DNA of 64,000 nucleotides. Origin: Topomyia yanbarensis (taxonomy: Eukaryota; Arthropoda; Insecta; Diptera; Culicidae). The DNA lies in assembly GCF_030247195.1 (NCBI RefSeq), contig NC_080671.1, forward strand, positions 201,542,897-201,606,896, read 5' to 3'. The stretch's first letter is position 1. Each line of letters starts with the position of its first letter. Under the pieces are notes generated by a model that was not told the origin of the DNA, ran no database searches, and saw only the letters and a program-made list of their open reading frames with translations. Positions 46,471 through 57,769 of the stretch are shown here, piece after piece. The translations under genes were made by a program, and so were the position numbers.

Positions 46471-46717
46471 TTTCGTCTTTAAAAATTTTTTTTGGGTGAA
46501 ATTCCTTTGAGAATGAAAGGTGGTTTTTACTACGTTAATGCGGAAAACATCTATTTTATTTTGCATATTTCAAAAACATTGGAAATATGAAAATTTAAAG
46601 AAAAAAATATACAACTTCATTTCTTATTACATTTTTATTCCCCCGGTTGCTTGCAGTTCAGCTTCCCACATAGCGTTCCTCCACCACCACGGGGCCCGGG
46701 GATGCGACAAATGTCTA

Positions 46718-49208
46718 CAGTGAATAATAGGCGAAATCGAATCCTGGACCTCCTGTTTATAAATGAAGAAGCTTAAATGAACTGCACCGTTTCAGAGGAA
46801 CTTAAGCCTTTAGTTGCTGTAGATCCACATCATCCTCCACTTCTAGTAACGCAGATTTCTCCGCACCTGGTTCTCTATGACAAGATGTGGGATGTCAGGG
46901 AGTTGAACTTTTCGAAGACTGTCTTCTCTAGACTTCATAACTCACTACAAACAATCAACTGGGAGATTTTCTTGAATTTCGCGATCGATGTAGATGTAGT
47001 GCTTAAACAGCTGTTCAGTATACATGTGCCTGCTCCTCGTCTTCGAACAAAACCAGCATGATCCAACAACCGTCTACGTAAACTGAAAAGATTGCAAGCA
47101 GCTGCGCTTCGACATTACACTACTCGACGAAACCCCATCACAAAAAGGGAGTTCACTCTAGCCAATAACAGCTACAAAACATAATCGCTTTCTCTACTCA
47201 AGACTTGTAGCACAAACCCGATCCTACCTAAAACGAAACCCAAAACAGTTTTGGTCCTTTGTAAATGGGAAACGTAAAGAAAATGGGCTTCCTTCCAGTA
47301 TGTTCCTCGCAAATGAAACGTCCAATAGGGTAAACAGGTCTAATACGCCCCCCTTAAGGAAAAATAGCTATATTTCACCATTCGACCCTATGATCTTCTC
47401 ACCAACGACTCTAATTTATTGTTATATTAGTTAAAAATTAGTACCCGTTTCATTTTTTATTAAACACATCCTGATACAAGTACTATTAAACATTTTTCAA
47501 AGATGCCTAAATTCTAGTTTTTTCTTTCACCCAGGGCAAAATGCCCCCGGGGAAAGTGTAATATGCCCCACAACAAGAGGACGGTATGCCCCACAGCAAT
47601 CGGTGAGTATGCCCCACAACAATGGGTGGGGCGTTTTGGCCGGTGATGAGCTTTTTAGATAATTCAGGAATCTTGGGAATCGAAGAGGGGCATCTAGCCC
47701 CGGTGCACAGAGGAGTAACTAGAACAAATTGTTGGCCAATAACCAAAATATTTTTTTTTTCGATTTTTAAATTAGTTATATTTTTTTTACATACCTAAAA
47801 GCATGCTGCATAATGTGGCAAAATAAAGAGTATGTCAAAAATTTCTAAAGAATTTTTGCATGGATGCAAAATAGTGATATTTTAAGGGGTTTTTAATCAT
47901 TTTTGTTATGTATCCAGCAAAATCGCTTTCATATGATGATGACTGTGTTAAATAAGACAATATTATAACAAACGTAGTTGAACATAACTATTTGTATAAC
48001 CTCAGCTTAAAAATAACTGAAAAAACAGTGTTGCTGTAAATTGGGCCATCTTTAAAAAAAACCTTATTTTAACATTTTATTCCAAATTTGAATGTGAAAA
48101 AAGTTACATGATACGGCACGATCCGGCAATGTTGCTGAAACAACATTACAAAACAAGATTCTGGCTATCTAAAAAAACATCAAATCTCTTCCGATCTTGT
48201 CCGATCCACAAATTCCAAGCGATTTGAAAATATTGATATTTATACTAATTTGAGGTACGCCGAAATGCTGTAGGGCCAAATACTATGTTTGGCAAAATAT
48301 ATCTCTATGAATATGTGCACAGGCATTCCTTTTCTTCTTGCTTTTCCACTGACTAACTGCTCATGCAACGGGAAAAACAAATGTATTCACAAGGATCACC
48401 TCAAAAATACTAGTATTCGGAAGGACATAGAAAATTGACCCCTGCACTGGTAGGTGGATAGATGCCAAATTCTCCCAAAAACTAGTTATTGTCTATTTTT
48501 AGTTTATATTAAGGTAAAATAACAGCAATAGCCGCAATAAATAGTTTTGGCCAGGATTCGACCCCAGTTGCTCCTCTGTGCGGTGGGGCGTATTATACCC
48601 TTTTACCCTACTCCCAACGGTATCTGTAACTGGTTCGCAAAACATTTCTCGACTGTGTTTAAAAATGAATCGGCTAACTCAACTCAGGTGAACTGTGGCC
48701 TTCAAGCTGTCCCGCGCGATGTAATCAATTTTGGAAATATTCAATTTACTGACGTAGACACTCTGGTTGCCATAAGCAAGTTAAAGTCCTCCACATCGGT
48801 GGGGCCAGATGGGATTCCATTATACCGAAAAGATCAACCAATCACTGTCGCAATCAGTTTTTCCTGTGTGTTGGAAAAATCAGTAATGTTTCCCATTTTA
48901 AAAAAGGTGATAAGCAAAATGTTGCGAACTATCGTGGCATAACCTCACTCTGCACTGGATCAAAGTTGTTTGAGATTCTAGTAGGAAATATGCTCTCTCG
49001 TGAGACCAAAGCATACATATCGAAGGACCAACATGGCTTTTTTGCAGGCAGATCAACAACCACCAATCTAGCGCAATTTACATCGTACAGCATTAAAAAT
49101 ATTGAAGAAGGATCACAAGTAGATACTGTATACACTGATCTTAAAACTGACCGTGTAGACCACTCTCTTCTTCTGGCAAAGATCAAGCGGATGGGTGGCT
49201 GCGTTTAA
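46718..49208 (+). pseudogene. LINE ORF2 fragment: endonuclease end, linker and RT fingers, split by element N
   Basis: The frame starts with NRRNRILDLLFINEEA, meets a stop, then gives PLVAVDPHHPPLLVT, the C-terminal motif of AP-type LINE endonucleases. The linker follows (RLRKLKRLQAAALRHY, KRNPKQFWSFVNGKRKENG). Element N interrupts at Asn-Thr. The frame resumes TPNGICNWFAKHFSTVFKN, with SSTSVGPDGIP (RT entry), EKSVMFPILKK, QHGFFAGRSTTTNLAQF and TVYTDLKTDRVDHSLLLAKI. It stops at 49208 before the catalytic YADD box. There are several frameshifts. It belongs to the Jockey/CR1-like LINE group and is related to the minus-strand fragment at 39395-40750. Confidence 0.85.
47328..48608. mobile_element. 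TA element N, signature GGCGTATTA / TATGCCCCAC, 1281 bp
   Basis: TA at 47326-47327 and 48609-48610 flank ends GGGTAAACAGGTCTAATACG and the complement of GGGTAAAAGGGTATAATACG. Near 47560-47640 tatgccccac occurs three times and ggggcgttttgg once. Removing it restores the LINE frame NETSNTPNGICNWF. Confidence 0.83.
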
Positions 49209-49600
49209 CGCAAAAAGCTTTTTTTTCCAGAAACAGTTACTTACGTATTTTGTTGAATTTGCCCAATTTTCACCATAACTTTAGTATCTTATTCCTCTAG
49301 ACTTAAACATTTGGCAAATTTTCGTTATAAAAGTTTGGTGTCTTTGAAGCAAATCTTGCATCGAGAATAGAATCGATTAACGATGAAGGAGCAGCGCCCC
49401 TTAGCCGAAAATTCCGTAAAGTGATTGAAATTCTGTATTCGTCCTAAACGGTAGCTTGGAAACTGATTGATAATTTTTGTACTTATTTATTGTATTATTT
49501 TTATGCCTTCGTGCCTTTTCATTTTCACTTATACCATTTGTTACCACAAAATGTAGTATACACCTATTTATGGTAACCCTGTATGTATAATGTTTCAGTT
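49209..49600. other. Unassigned spacer
   Basis: AT-rich, no feature recognised. Confidence 0.45.
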
Positions 49601-49601
49601 A

Positions 49602-49848
49602 GGGACCATTCATAAATTACGTAACGCAAAAATTGCCCAAAATTGACTCCCCCTCCCCCCATGTAACAAATTGTCACAAATTTCTCCATCCCCCCCTCCC
49701 CTATTACGTAACAAATTCTCAGAAGAAAAAAAATTCTTCGGTGAAAACATGTTACGTAACGATCTAGCTAACTTCCCCTCTCCCTATGTAACAACTTGTT
49801 GTAGCCCCCCCCCCCCCTCAAAGCGTTACGTAATTTATGAATGGTCCC
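49602..49848. mobile_element. TTA-flanked MITE, 247 bp, GGGACCATTCATAAATTACG ends
   Basis: A 3-bp duplication TTA (49599-49601, 49849-49851) flanks 26-bp inverted ends that run into gttacgtaac. The interior alternates aaatttgtcacaa-like words with C-runs (13 or more C at 49805-49817). A TTA/TWA target suggests PIF/Harbinger-type movement (inference). A fragment is at 36519-36636. Confidence 0.85.
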
Positions 49849-49851
49849 TTA

Positions 49852-52480
49852 ATGATAAACGCCACAGGAAATACAAAAGCAACAGCTATTAGATTGAGCT
49901 GAAATGAAACGAAACGGACAGACAGAATTCGTTTTGCCTCTTTCACATGTCATTTTAAGTAGGAGTTCCTGTACCAAAATCAGTGGGACACTGAATCCCG
50001 CTCGGATAATCATTTTCGATAGCTAAGATGTTGAATGTTATTCAATTATTAAAGATTGAATTGATCAACTCTAAGAAACATGAACTGAAAAGAAACACCA
50101 TAAACGAGTCCAACTGACTGAATAAATCAGAGAATCAGGGATGTAGTGGAATAATTTCATTTGACTTGGCCGAAGAACTGAATAAGATGAGAATGACAGC
50201 GAAAGCCCCCGTCTTCCACTTCGAATATTAAGTTACACAGGGCTCAAATCCCACCAGCTTGCATCGGGCTAGCTGGAGACTTGATGAAACTTCAAACATG
50301 TCTTGAATGTGTATTATAATCAAACTACCCTAACATGTGCTCTGTCTACAACGATCGACAGCATATCATCCGGCTGTCAGGCTGTGGTTTCGGTTTAGTT
50401 GATGGGCTTGACGAGGATTGTGGTGAAACAGTCATATTTCAATGCCATATTAAATAATCTAAACCTGTCATACAGTAGCTTTTATCTGTCATGGCGGTAG
50501 GTTTTACACAATCCTTGCGTCTTTCCACATAATTCGGCTTCGCTTTATTCTGACCGTATTCGTGCGATTGATCTTCATCATTATCGTTATCCCCTTTGGA
50601 GCTTGTCAGTCCGATGGACTTTTGGCACTCACTTGTACTACTCAACACGACGTGGTTGTTTTTAGAATTCCTTTTCAATCCTTTTCTTTATCCACTGCTT
50701 GGTCTTTGGTTCAGGAATTATTAAACCGCAACACCATGATGGCCGTCACGGTTGAAAAGGCATCACGAAACGAGGATTAATAACCAAAAGCGATTAATCT
50801 TCTGCTTGAAAACCACTTGACCGTATTATTACTTCCATTGTAAGTTCTATCCGCCGAGAAAACCATATGATGTGACTATCTTGCATGAGATGAAATTGTA
50901 TAAATCATTTCGATCACCCATCTGACGATGAGAGGAGTCCGTTCCGCTGGGATAGTTTATGAGCAGAGGCCGTGTTTCAGTATGTCTGAACCAAAAGCTG
51001 TCCATCATATTCGTTCCGTCCATATCGCTTTCCGAAAAAGTCTCGACAGACATTAATCTTCGTTGGAGTTCTTGGTGGCGTTTGAAAAATGACATCGTCG
51101 ATGGTTTTGTGGATAATGCCGACGAGAGTGACTGGGAGAGAGCTTTGACGAGCAGATTGATGGACTAGTCTTGCATTGTCAGCCGAGACGAGAATGTTTC
51201 ATTTGATAGATCAGATTGAACGCTGGGAGATAAGTAATGAAACACTGATTCAAATTTATGAGGACCATGTGTTTTCCTGCTAACTCGTTAGTAACATATC
51301 ATCGCTTAACGCTGAAAGTTACATACACATACACATCGCTGCAAATGTTTCAAAAACAGAAAATTTAACTAGATTGAAACGTTTGTGGCAAAAGCACATA
51401 ATCAATTATTCGTATTTGTTGGGATAGTTTACTAGTATAGTTTTCGATTTAAGTTCGTAATTATAACTGATGTTTTGAAATTTGTGCATTTTTGGTCCAC
51501 TGGTCATTTTCCTTCAGATGACCAATGAATCCAGAGACCCCAATAATGCAATAAATGGCAATTACTGTTTAAAGAAAGAAGAAACATCAATGAGACTACT
51601 TAAAGATTATTAAGTAGTGAGAGTTGTCAAAAGATTATAGCCACAGTACTCAGATAAGAGCAAGGATATTAAATATACATATCGGCTAACTAGAAATCGT
51701 AGGGTTTCTAAGCATTGATATCTTGCCAAAATTAATCTTTTCCTAGCAGCAGTCGGAGTTAGGCATAGTTTCTGCGAATCTTCAGTGAGTGCACTGTGGC
51801 AAAGGAATATTTTTTACATGTTTTATCAGTTTTATCTTCTTCCAAGATTTTAAGGTTTCATTTTAATTTTTTTGTAATTTTTGTATATTAATATTCAGAT
51901 TTCTTATTGTTCTTTAATTGAAACAAAGATTTTCTATGAATGAAGCAAGGATTACAATATTTTGTTTCACGAAATAAACAGAAACAAATTATTCATCGTT
52001 ATGTCGACGAAATACTCACATAATTTTACAATTTCTTATTAGGCAATTTGGTGGATTCAGATGTACTCCATTACCGTTATACCATTGTAGCACGTCCTCC
52101 TTTTGATGAGGTACCGATTTTTGTGCACTTTAAAATTAATAATTTTATCCGCAACAAAAATGCTGGGCTTTCTTGCCACAGGAACAGTTCCCTTGCCATA
52201 TCATAGATTTTTTCACAACGTTGTCAGCGAAAACAAATTCTAAAACTAACAGTTGCACATAAAATTGTATACGTACATAGTTTTGTGAATATGAGCATGG
52301 TAGCTTGTGTGTCAAAAAGTGTTTCTTTGACATGTTTAGTTTTTGTTTTGATCCTTGTTAACAATTTGGGAATACACAGATGACATTTTATTCATGAATT
52401 TGCTATCGGATTTTTTTGTTAGAGTAGCGTGATTTATGTTCGTGAATGCAGGATCTTAGTTACGATTTTTGATGTTTTAA
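49852..52480. other. Unassigned; weak minus-strand coding candidates
   Basis: Open minus-strand stretches at about 51160-50847 (FFKRHQELQRRLMSVETF, SESDMDGTNMMDSFW) and 50690-50439 (SKGDNDNDEDQSHEYGQNK) have protein-like composition. They lack clear splice sites and a known family. Near 51640-51690 cacagtactcagataagagc resembles 32600-32630 in element D. Confidence 0.25.
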
Positions 52481-53010
52481 ACACGAGTAATGTGTCATGA
52501 ACATGAATCATGATTCATGAACTAGTTCACGAATACATATTATGATTTCGCGAACTATTTCACGAACACGAATGGTAGGTCGTGACTTTCAGGTCACAAT
52601 TTCATCAATAATACTCTATGATTTCGTAATTCATGGGCGAATGACCTAACGGTTAAAACCCAAAATAAACAATGCAATACAATACAATTTCGTAAACTAT
52701 TTTACGACCACGAATGGTCAATCGTAACTACTATACTAGGAATCATAAACCAGTTCACGAATCCTTGAATAATGTATGATTTCGTGTAATATTTCACGAA
52801 CGCGAATAGCAAATCGTGACTAGTATACTAGGGATTATGAACCAATTCACGGCTACATGCATAATATTTCGTGATTTCATGAACTATTTCTCGAGCACGG
52901 ATATTGGATTGTGACTAATATATTAAGAATCATGAATTAGTTCATGAAGGTTTTATTGATTCATGAATAAAATTCTGAGTTTCGTGAAATAGTTCACGAG
53001 AAAGTATCCA
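52480..53010. repeat. Tandem repeat, ~95-bp unit, rich in TTCACGAA words
   Basis: Phrases like tttcgtgaactatttcacga, acgaatggt and tatactaggaatcatgaacc recur at about 52545, 52684, 52778 and 52873. The last two intervals are 94-95 bp. Units diverge by perhaps 15-25%. The words gtgaac and gttcac make each unit partly palindromic. Confidence 0.75.
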
Positions 53011-56000
53011 GAGTGTTTTGATTTTGTAAACTAATGTTTCTAAATCTTTGAATAGGAATTTTGAATTATAAATTGATCATCATAAGTCAACCTTTTGTTT
53101 TATGAATATTGTTCTTAAAACTGTGTACTAGTTCACGTATAGAAAATCGATTTGGTAGTGACATGGCGGAAAACATGGCTTGTGTTCCCAAAACAAAAAC
53201 ATATATTTCCACTAATGAGTAAATCTACGTCTATTGATGACATGTGATCCAGCGAAGAGTGAGTGCCATCAACCTTCTGCCGATACTATCAGGCTGAGCG
53301 GTGAGTGAATATAGGCGAATCTAATTTAATGGTCGTTATAAGTGTATTTTACAAACAAATCTATATGAAGAATAGAAGAAAACCCTTGATTTATAACATT
53401 TCGCGCTATCATAACTATTTGTAAATAACGAAATCTGTTTGAATACGGTTGCTTTTTTCTAGACATTTTCTCCACTAAGGGTTAGAAATGAAAGAGACAG
53501 AAAGATGAAAAAAATAAAAACATAATTTTAAGTTCTGCACACCTAAGTTAATCGAATAATCTGAAGCAGTTAATTTGATCACGAGTAGGTTACTTGTTTA
53601 CTTCAAAATAAGTGTCTGCATAAATACATTAGGCTGAATCGATAAGTGTATAGAATATGAATTCTTAATAAGACCTTTTATTAATTAGTAGTAAGGTAGA
53701 CGAATCTTTGTTCGTCTTATTAGTCGGGATGTCACACAATGCCACTGATAACTCGACCAACTGTTACTGGATAGCGCTTAAATAGGTTTGAACATCTTTG
53801 CTTCGTTCCTAAGAAGCAATACAATGAAAAATTTGGCTTGGGAAATGTAAAATACTCGCGTTTGAGTAAAGTGAAAGGTCGAGTACAACGCACCCTCTAG
53901 CTAAAGCGTTGAACAGAGATAGCAGATATTGTTCTAGCTAATGTGTTCAAATGCGTAGAAGTAATAGAGATGCTAAGATGAATTAGGGTATTGTTACCCT
54001 ATGAGAGGTGGAAATAAGCCAAATAATGTGTGCACAGACTATTGGATTACCCGAAATATTGATTGAAAGGGCTACGCTACCGCACCTCCGGAGTAGGAGT
54101 ACATGTTTCTGATTGCTTGATTCTCATTACCAAAATGCATGTTCAAACTAAACGCGTATTAGACACCCATGAATGCCCGACTCTGTTGAGGCACAGAAGC
54201 CCTACCCCATAATCCCATATTAAACTTCGATCATAACTCGTATCGGTCGATTGAAATACTGTTCTGTTGCCTGAGAAAAAGATTCCGTTCAACCTCGACA
54301 ATTGGGTCGAAGCAAACGGGTTGCTATTTGATACATAATTTGGCTACCGTAAAGGCAAAGGAACGAACGATTGCCTCGCGTTGCACTTAGTTTCAATTAA
54401 CGTGTTTTCAAAGAAGTTGCACCAGCAGTTTTGAACTTTTTTACTAAATTTGTTGTCTGACAAGCACATGCATTTATCACATCGCGAGTTTACCGAAATG
54501 GTAAATTCCTTTTTCAGAAATGTTGTCTCATGCTTTCGAAAAAATTCCGTATTTGTAGGATAAGTAGTCAATAATATAGTCTGGCTAGAAACGAGATAAA
54601 TAAACTACCAACCAGAAGAATTACATTTGAACTCATGTATAAATGGGGCTACCTGGTTCAAAGTAAACTGTCCAAAACAGTGATTATTCCTCATAGCCTT
54701 AGGCCTTATAAGGATTTGAAATGATTAAGGATGATGAAAACATGAAAGGTTCCAAAACTGAACCAATCAATCAACAGACAACCAGGGTTTTGGGCTGCCG
54801 CTGTCTGTGCAGCGTTTCTCTAATTTAATCCCTTCTGTTGCGTCGACATAAGTTGAACCTCTTCGTGTACGATTTCAAAACAGACCAGGTCGGAGATTCG
54901 CCGACGTCAAATTAGTTTTGATTGTTTTGTATTTTGATATCTCACTGATTTGGTTGCATGTTTCGAGCTCTGCTAAGTGATGAATTGCTATAAGTCATTT
55001 ATACCCGTCAGACCATGTATAGCAGCTGTCAATCAAAACTCGCAGCTTGATGCCCGCATTCTACCAGACAGTCCAGAGAGGGTGAGGTGGCGAATGCATG
55101 CTTTAGTACAGCGCCGATGTACAGTCCAGAATCAAAGGCTACACAACATGCGATGCGATAGTTGTGCTCGAAGCCTCATGCTGCGTATTCTTGACGTCTC
55201 TGTCAGTCGGCGGTGGCAGTGGGTTGTATCGGCCTTTTTAGTGCGCCGCCACACAGCAAAATCACCAAGCTCCATCATCCGGCCTATCTTCAGACCTGCA
55301 TCACCCCACTACCACCTACCACCCACCATGCGATACAGCTGTCTTCATTTTCGTGATCATTTCCAACTGTCGCTTTCAGCATTCACATTTTCCACACGGA
55401 ACGTTTTGAAGTAGGTACCAATGGCATTTAAACGCAGCGCACCGCCCGCCGTCGAGTGTGAGCATTTTGAAACGAGTATTGAAACGTGAAACGGCTTCTC
55501 TTTCTCGCTTTGCTGCGTCACTTTACGTCACTGGAGCTGTCAGTTTATTTCGTGGACCAAATGAAGTTTCAGTTCGCTTCTATTTAATGAGCATTAGATG
55601 CACACGTGCTGACGAATAACTGCCAATCGGAGTTCAATGCATCATAATTTTTTGTTTTTGTTTCGGATGCCGAAAACGGAAAGTTTTGCATTATAAGCTA
55701 TCTATAGGTTTCTATTGCGAATTTTTTTTTAAACAAAAGCGACCAACAAATTTTAAAATAATGTGGATATTTTTATACCTTAAATTTACCTCTGAATTGT
55801 TTTGACATTGAAAATGTCTTACTGCACTATGTAAGCAGGGTGTCATTCTAAAATCTAAAATCAAACGATGTCACGTTTTTGCGTCACTATTTTGAACGCT
55901 AAAAACTTTGTTATTTATGAACGGGCTTCCGTCTGGTTATCACCAAACAATTCGGAATCAACTGAAATCATGTTTTATTGGGTTTTTGTATTTCAATAGC

Positions 56001-56160
56001 ACACTATAGAATAACAAGCAAAATGAATATATCTCGGAAATCGTGGAAACTCCCATGCATCAGTCAATCTATCCCCGGCAGAGCCGTCAATAGGGAGCAC
56101 CTTAGTGAATCAAACGAACACGAACAGTTATAAATAAATGTGCCGCGTGCCTGTTTGAAT
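53011..56160. other. Unassigned, no gene recognised
   Basis: A 145-codon frame at 54977-55414 has no recognisable domain and is rich in Arg, Ser and His, so I leave it uncalled. 55430-55560 is GC-richer with two acgtca words. There is no other structure. Confidence 0.4.
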
Positions 56161-56164
56161 CAAT

Positions 56165-56661
56165 TGTTGCGAATTATGCCACAAGTACAGATTTTTCTAG
56201 AAAGGTTCAGATTTTTTAAGTATTTTTGGTACAGACTCTGTACGGTACAGATTACAGATTTTTGTAAAAAAAGTACAGATTGGCAAATATTGAGTTAGAC
56301 CGATGACAAAATGGCAGCGAGCTGGGCTGGAGCTGTAGACATTATGATGCAAGATATGAGGAATCTGTTTACAGCAAATCAAATGGGGCTTGTCAGAGTA
56401 AAAGCAGACAATCCACGCAGATCTGCTCGACATTTATTCAAACATCATCCCTTTGATTTGCTACAAACAGTTTTCTCGCATATCGCATTTTAATGTCAGT
56501 TTCAGCTCGCCGGCCCAAATTGAAAATATATCAAATGATTTTTTTTCCCAAATAACCTTGTTATTGGTTTGGTACAGGATTCAGTACAGATTTATCTATA
56601 TAAAAGTACAAATAGAATTGATTTTCCAACTCACGGTACAGATTTAATTGTGGCAACACTG
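56165..56661. mobile_element. hAT-like MITE, ~0.5 kb, GTACAGATTT signature
   Basis: The right end reads gtggcaacactg, and the left end gccacaagtacag is its worn counterpart. The word gtacagattt occurs about eight times, in both halves. I could not confirm the 8-bp duplication. Confidence 0.5.
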
Positions 56662-56702
56662 GTTGTTATTCTTTTGCCAGACAAGTAATATCTTGTCTAT
56701 TG

Positions 56703-56893
56703 CCCAGTTTACATTAGTGCTGGTTGCCATCGGCTGGTGCCGGCATGCTGGCAACCAGCACGCTACCAGCATAATGTAAACGCTTGACAGCAGCTGGCAC
56801 CAGCAGATGACATGCGTCTACATTATGCTGATAGCGTGCTGGTTTCCAGCATAATGGAACCATCAGATGGCAACCAGCACTAATGTCAACCCT
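56703..56893. mobile_element. Palindromic MITE, ~190 bp
   Basis: Ends ttacattagtgctggttgcc and ggcaaccagcactaatgtca pair. Inner words ctggtgcc/ggcaccag and ccagcataatg also pair. No certain duplication is seen. Confidence 0.7.
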
Positions 56894-56907
56894 ACATATA
56901 GCGTCTC

Positions 56908-57165
56908 GTATGACAGATTTTAGCACCCAGCACACTATGCTTCTATGAATGACGTCATCCTAGACTATTTAAAGAATATCATTCCTCGAGCGAGTTCAAC
57001 CTCCCGTCGAACGTCGGGCCATAAGGAACAGCAGTAGCAATCAGGCATGTTGACAATGCGCTGCGATGAGTGCTGCATTTGATCACTGCTACCGCTGGGG
57101 GTGGGGACGACGACAGGTCTAGGCATCCAGCCGCCAAGCGCTCGTGATGTCTCCTTTCCATGGTA
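56908..57165 (+). promoter_or_regulatory. Promoter-like module 2
   Basis: TGACGTCA is at 56950-56957, TATTTAAA at 56966-56973 and TCAACC at 56996-57001, then gtcgaacg. Upstream sequence from gacagatttt to cttctatgaa matches module 1. Downstream agcagtagc and tgcgctg words are shared with module 3. Confidence 0.5.
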
Positions 57166-57169
57166 CTAA

Positions 57170-57400
57170 TTGGCTGTATTTATTTTGCCGATGACGTCAT
57201 CCTCGGATATATAACTTTCAGCATTGCTCGGGCGAGTTCATTCTCTGGTCGAACGGAGACGGAGACGATAGCAGTAGCCGACAGATATATTTAAATTATG
57301 CAGTGCGCTGTGTACTGCTTTGCACACCACAACTGGAAAGTTACGGCACTCAGTGTCAGTGCTAGTCAGCATGCCGTTGCGATGAATCTAGTACCGCGTT
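57170..57400 (+). promoter_or_regulatory. Promoter-like module 3
   Basis: TGACGTCA is at 57192-57199, TATATAA at 57208-57214 and TCATTC at 57238-57243 (fits the arthropod TCAKTY initiator). ggtcgaacgg and cagtagc follow. Together with module 2 it forms a tandem pair with a repeat length of about 242 bp. No clear coding frame follows. Confidence 0.5.
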
Positions 57401-57638
57401 GCATTTTGCGACACTAGATTGTTTAAACTGACAAAAAACAAATCGACGGTTTTCAAATTTGGAAAGCCGATTGTTTTGAGCTTCGTGGAACACCTTGAAA
57501 ATCAGTGTTTTAACACCGGCACACTCTTGCTAATTTCGATTTATTTAGGTACTCGTTCCGCATAAAAGATTAAAATTTGTGCGTATCGAATATGTTGAGC
57601 CCTAGTTAGCTCAACCCATATCGTAACCCTTCCTATTG

Positions 57639-57769
57639 GGGCCGTACACAAATGCCGTAGCTTTTTTTCGACGAATATCTACCCCTCCCTCCCCCTTTTG
57701 TCACAATATTCCCCCTCGTCAGAAATTACACCCTTCTACCCTCTAAAGTGTTACGTCATTTACACATGG
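57639..57769. mobile_element. MITE, ~130 bp, GGCCGTACACAAATG ends
   Basis: Left ggccgtacacaaatgccgta and right tacgtcatttacacatggcc are imperfect inverted ends around a C-rich middle. It is the same family as 23840-23965 and similar in plan to the 49602 MITE. Confidence 0.65.

Noticed and set aside
50562..50780. Secreted-looking protein (hydrophobic N-terminus)
   Set aside because: It overlaps an opposite-strand frame of equal quality. There is no Kozak-like start or family.
52480..53010. CRISPR-like array
   Set aside because: Units are diverged and contiguous with no unique spacers, and the DNA is eukaryotic.
54977..55414. 145-codon open frame
   Set aside because: No recognisable domain, odd composition, no splice or promoter context, and no relative in the window.
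14796..57400. Histone gene promoters
   Set aside because: CRE-TATA layout could fit, but no histone coding sequence or 3' stem-loop follows any of the three modules.
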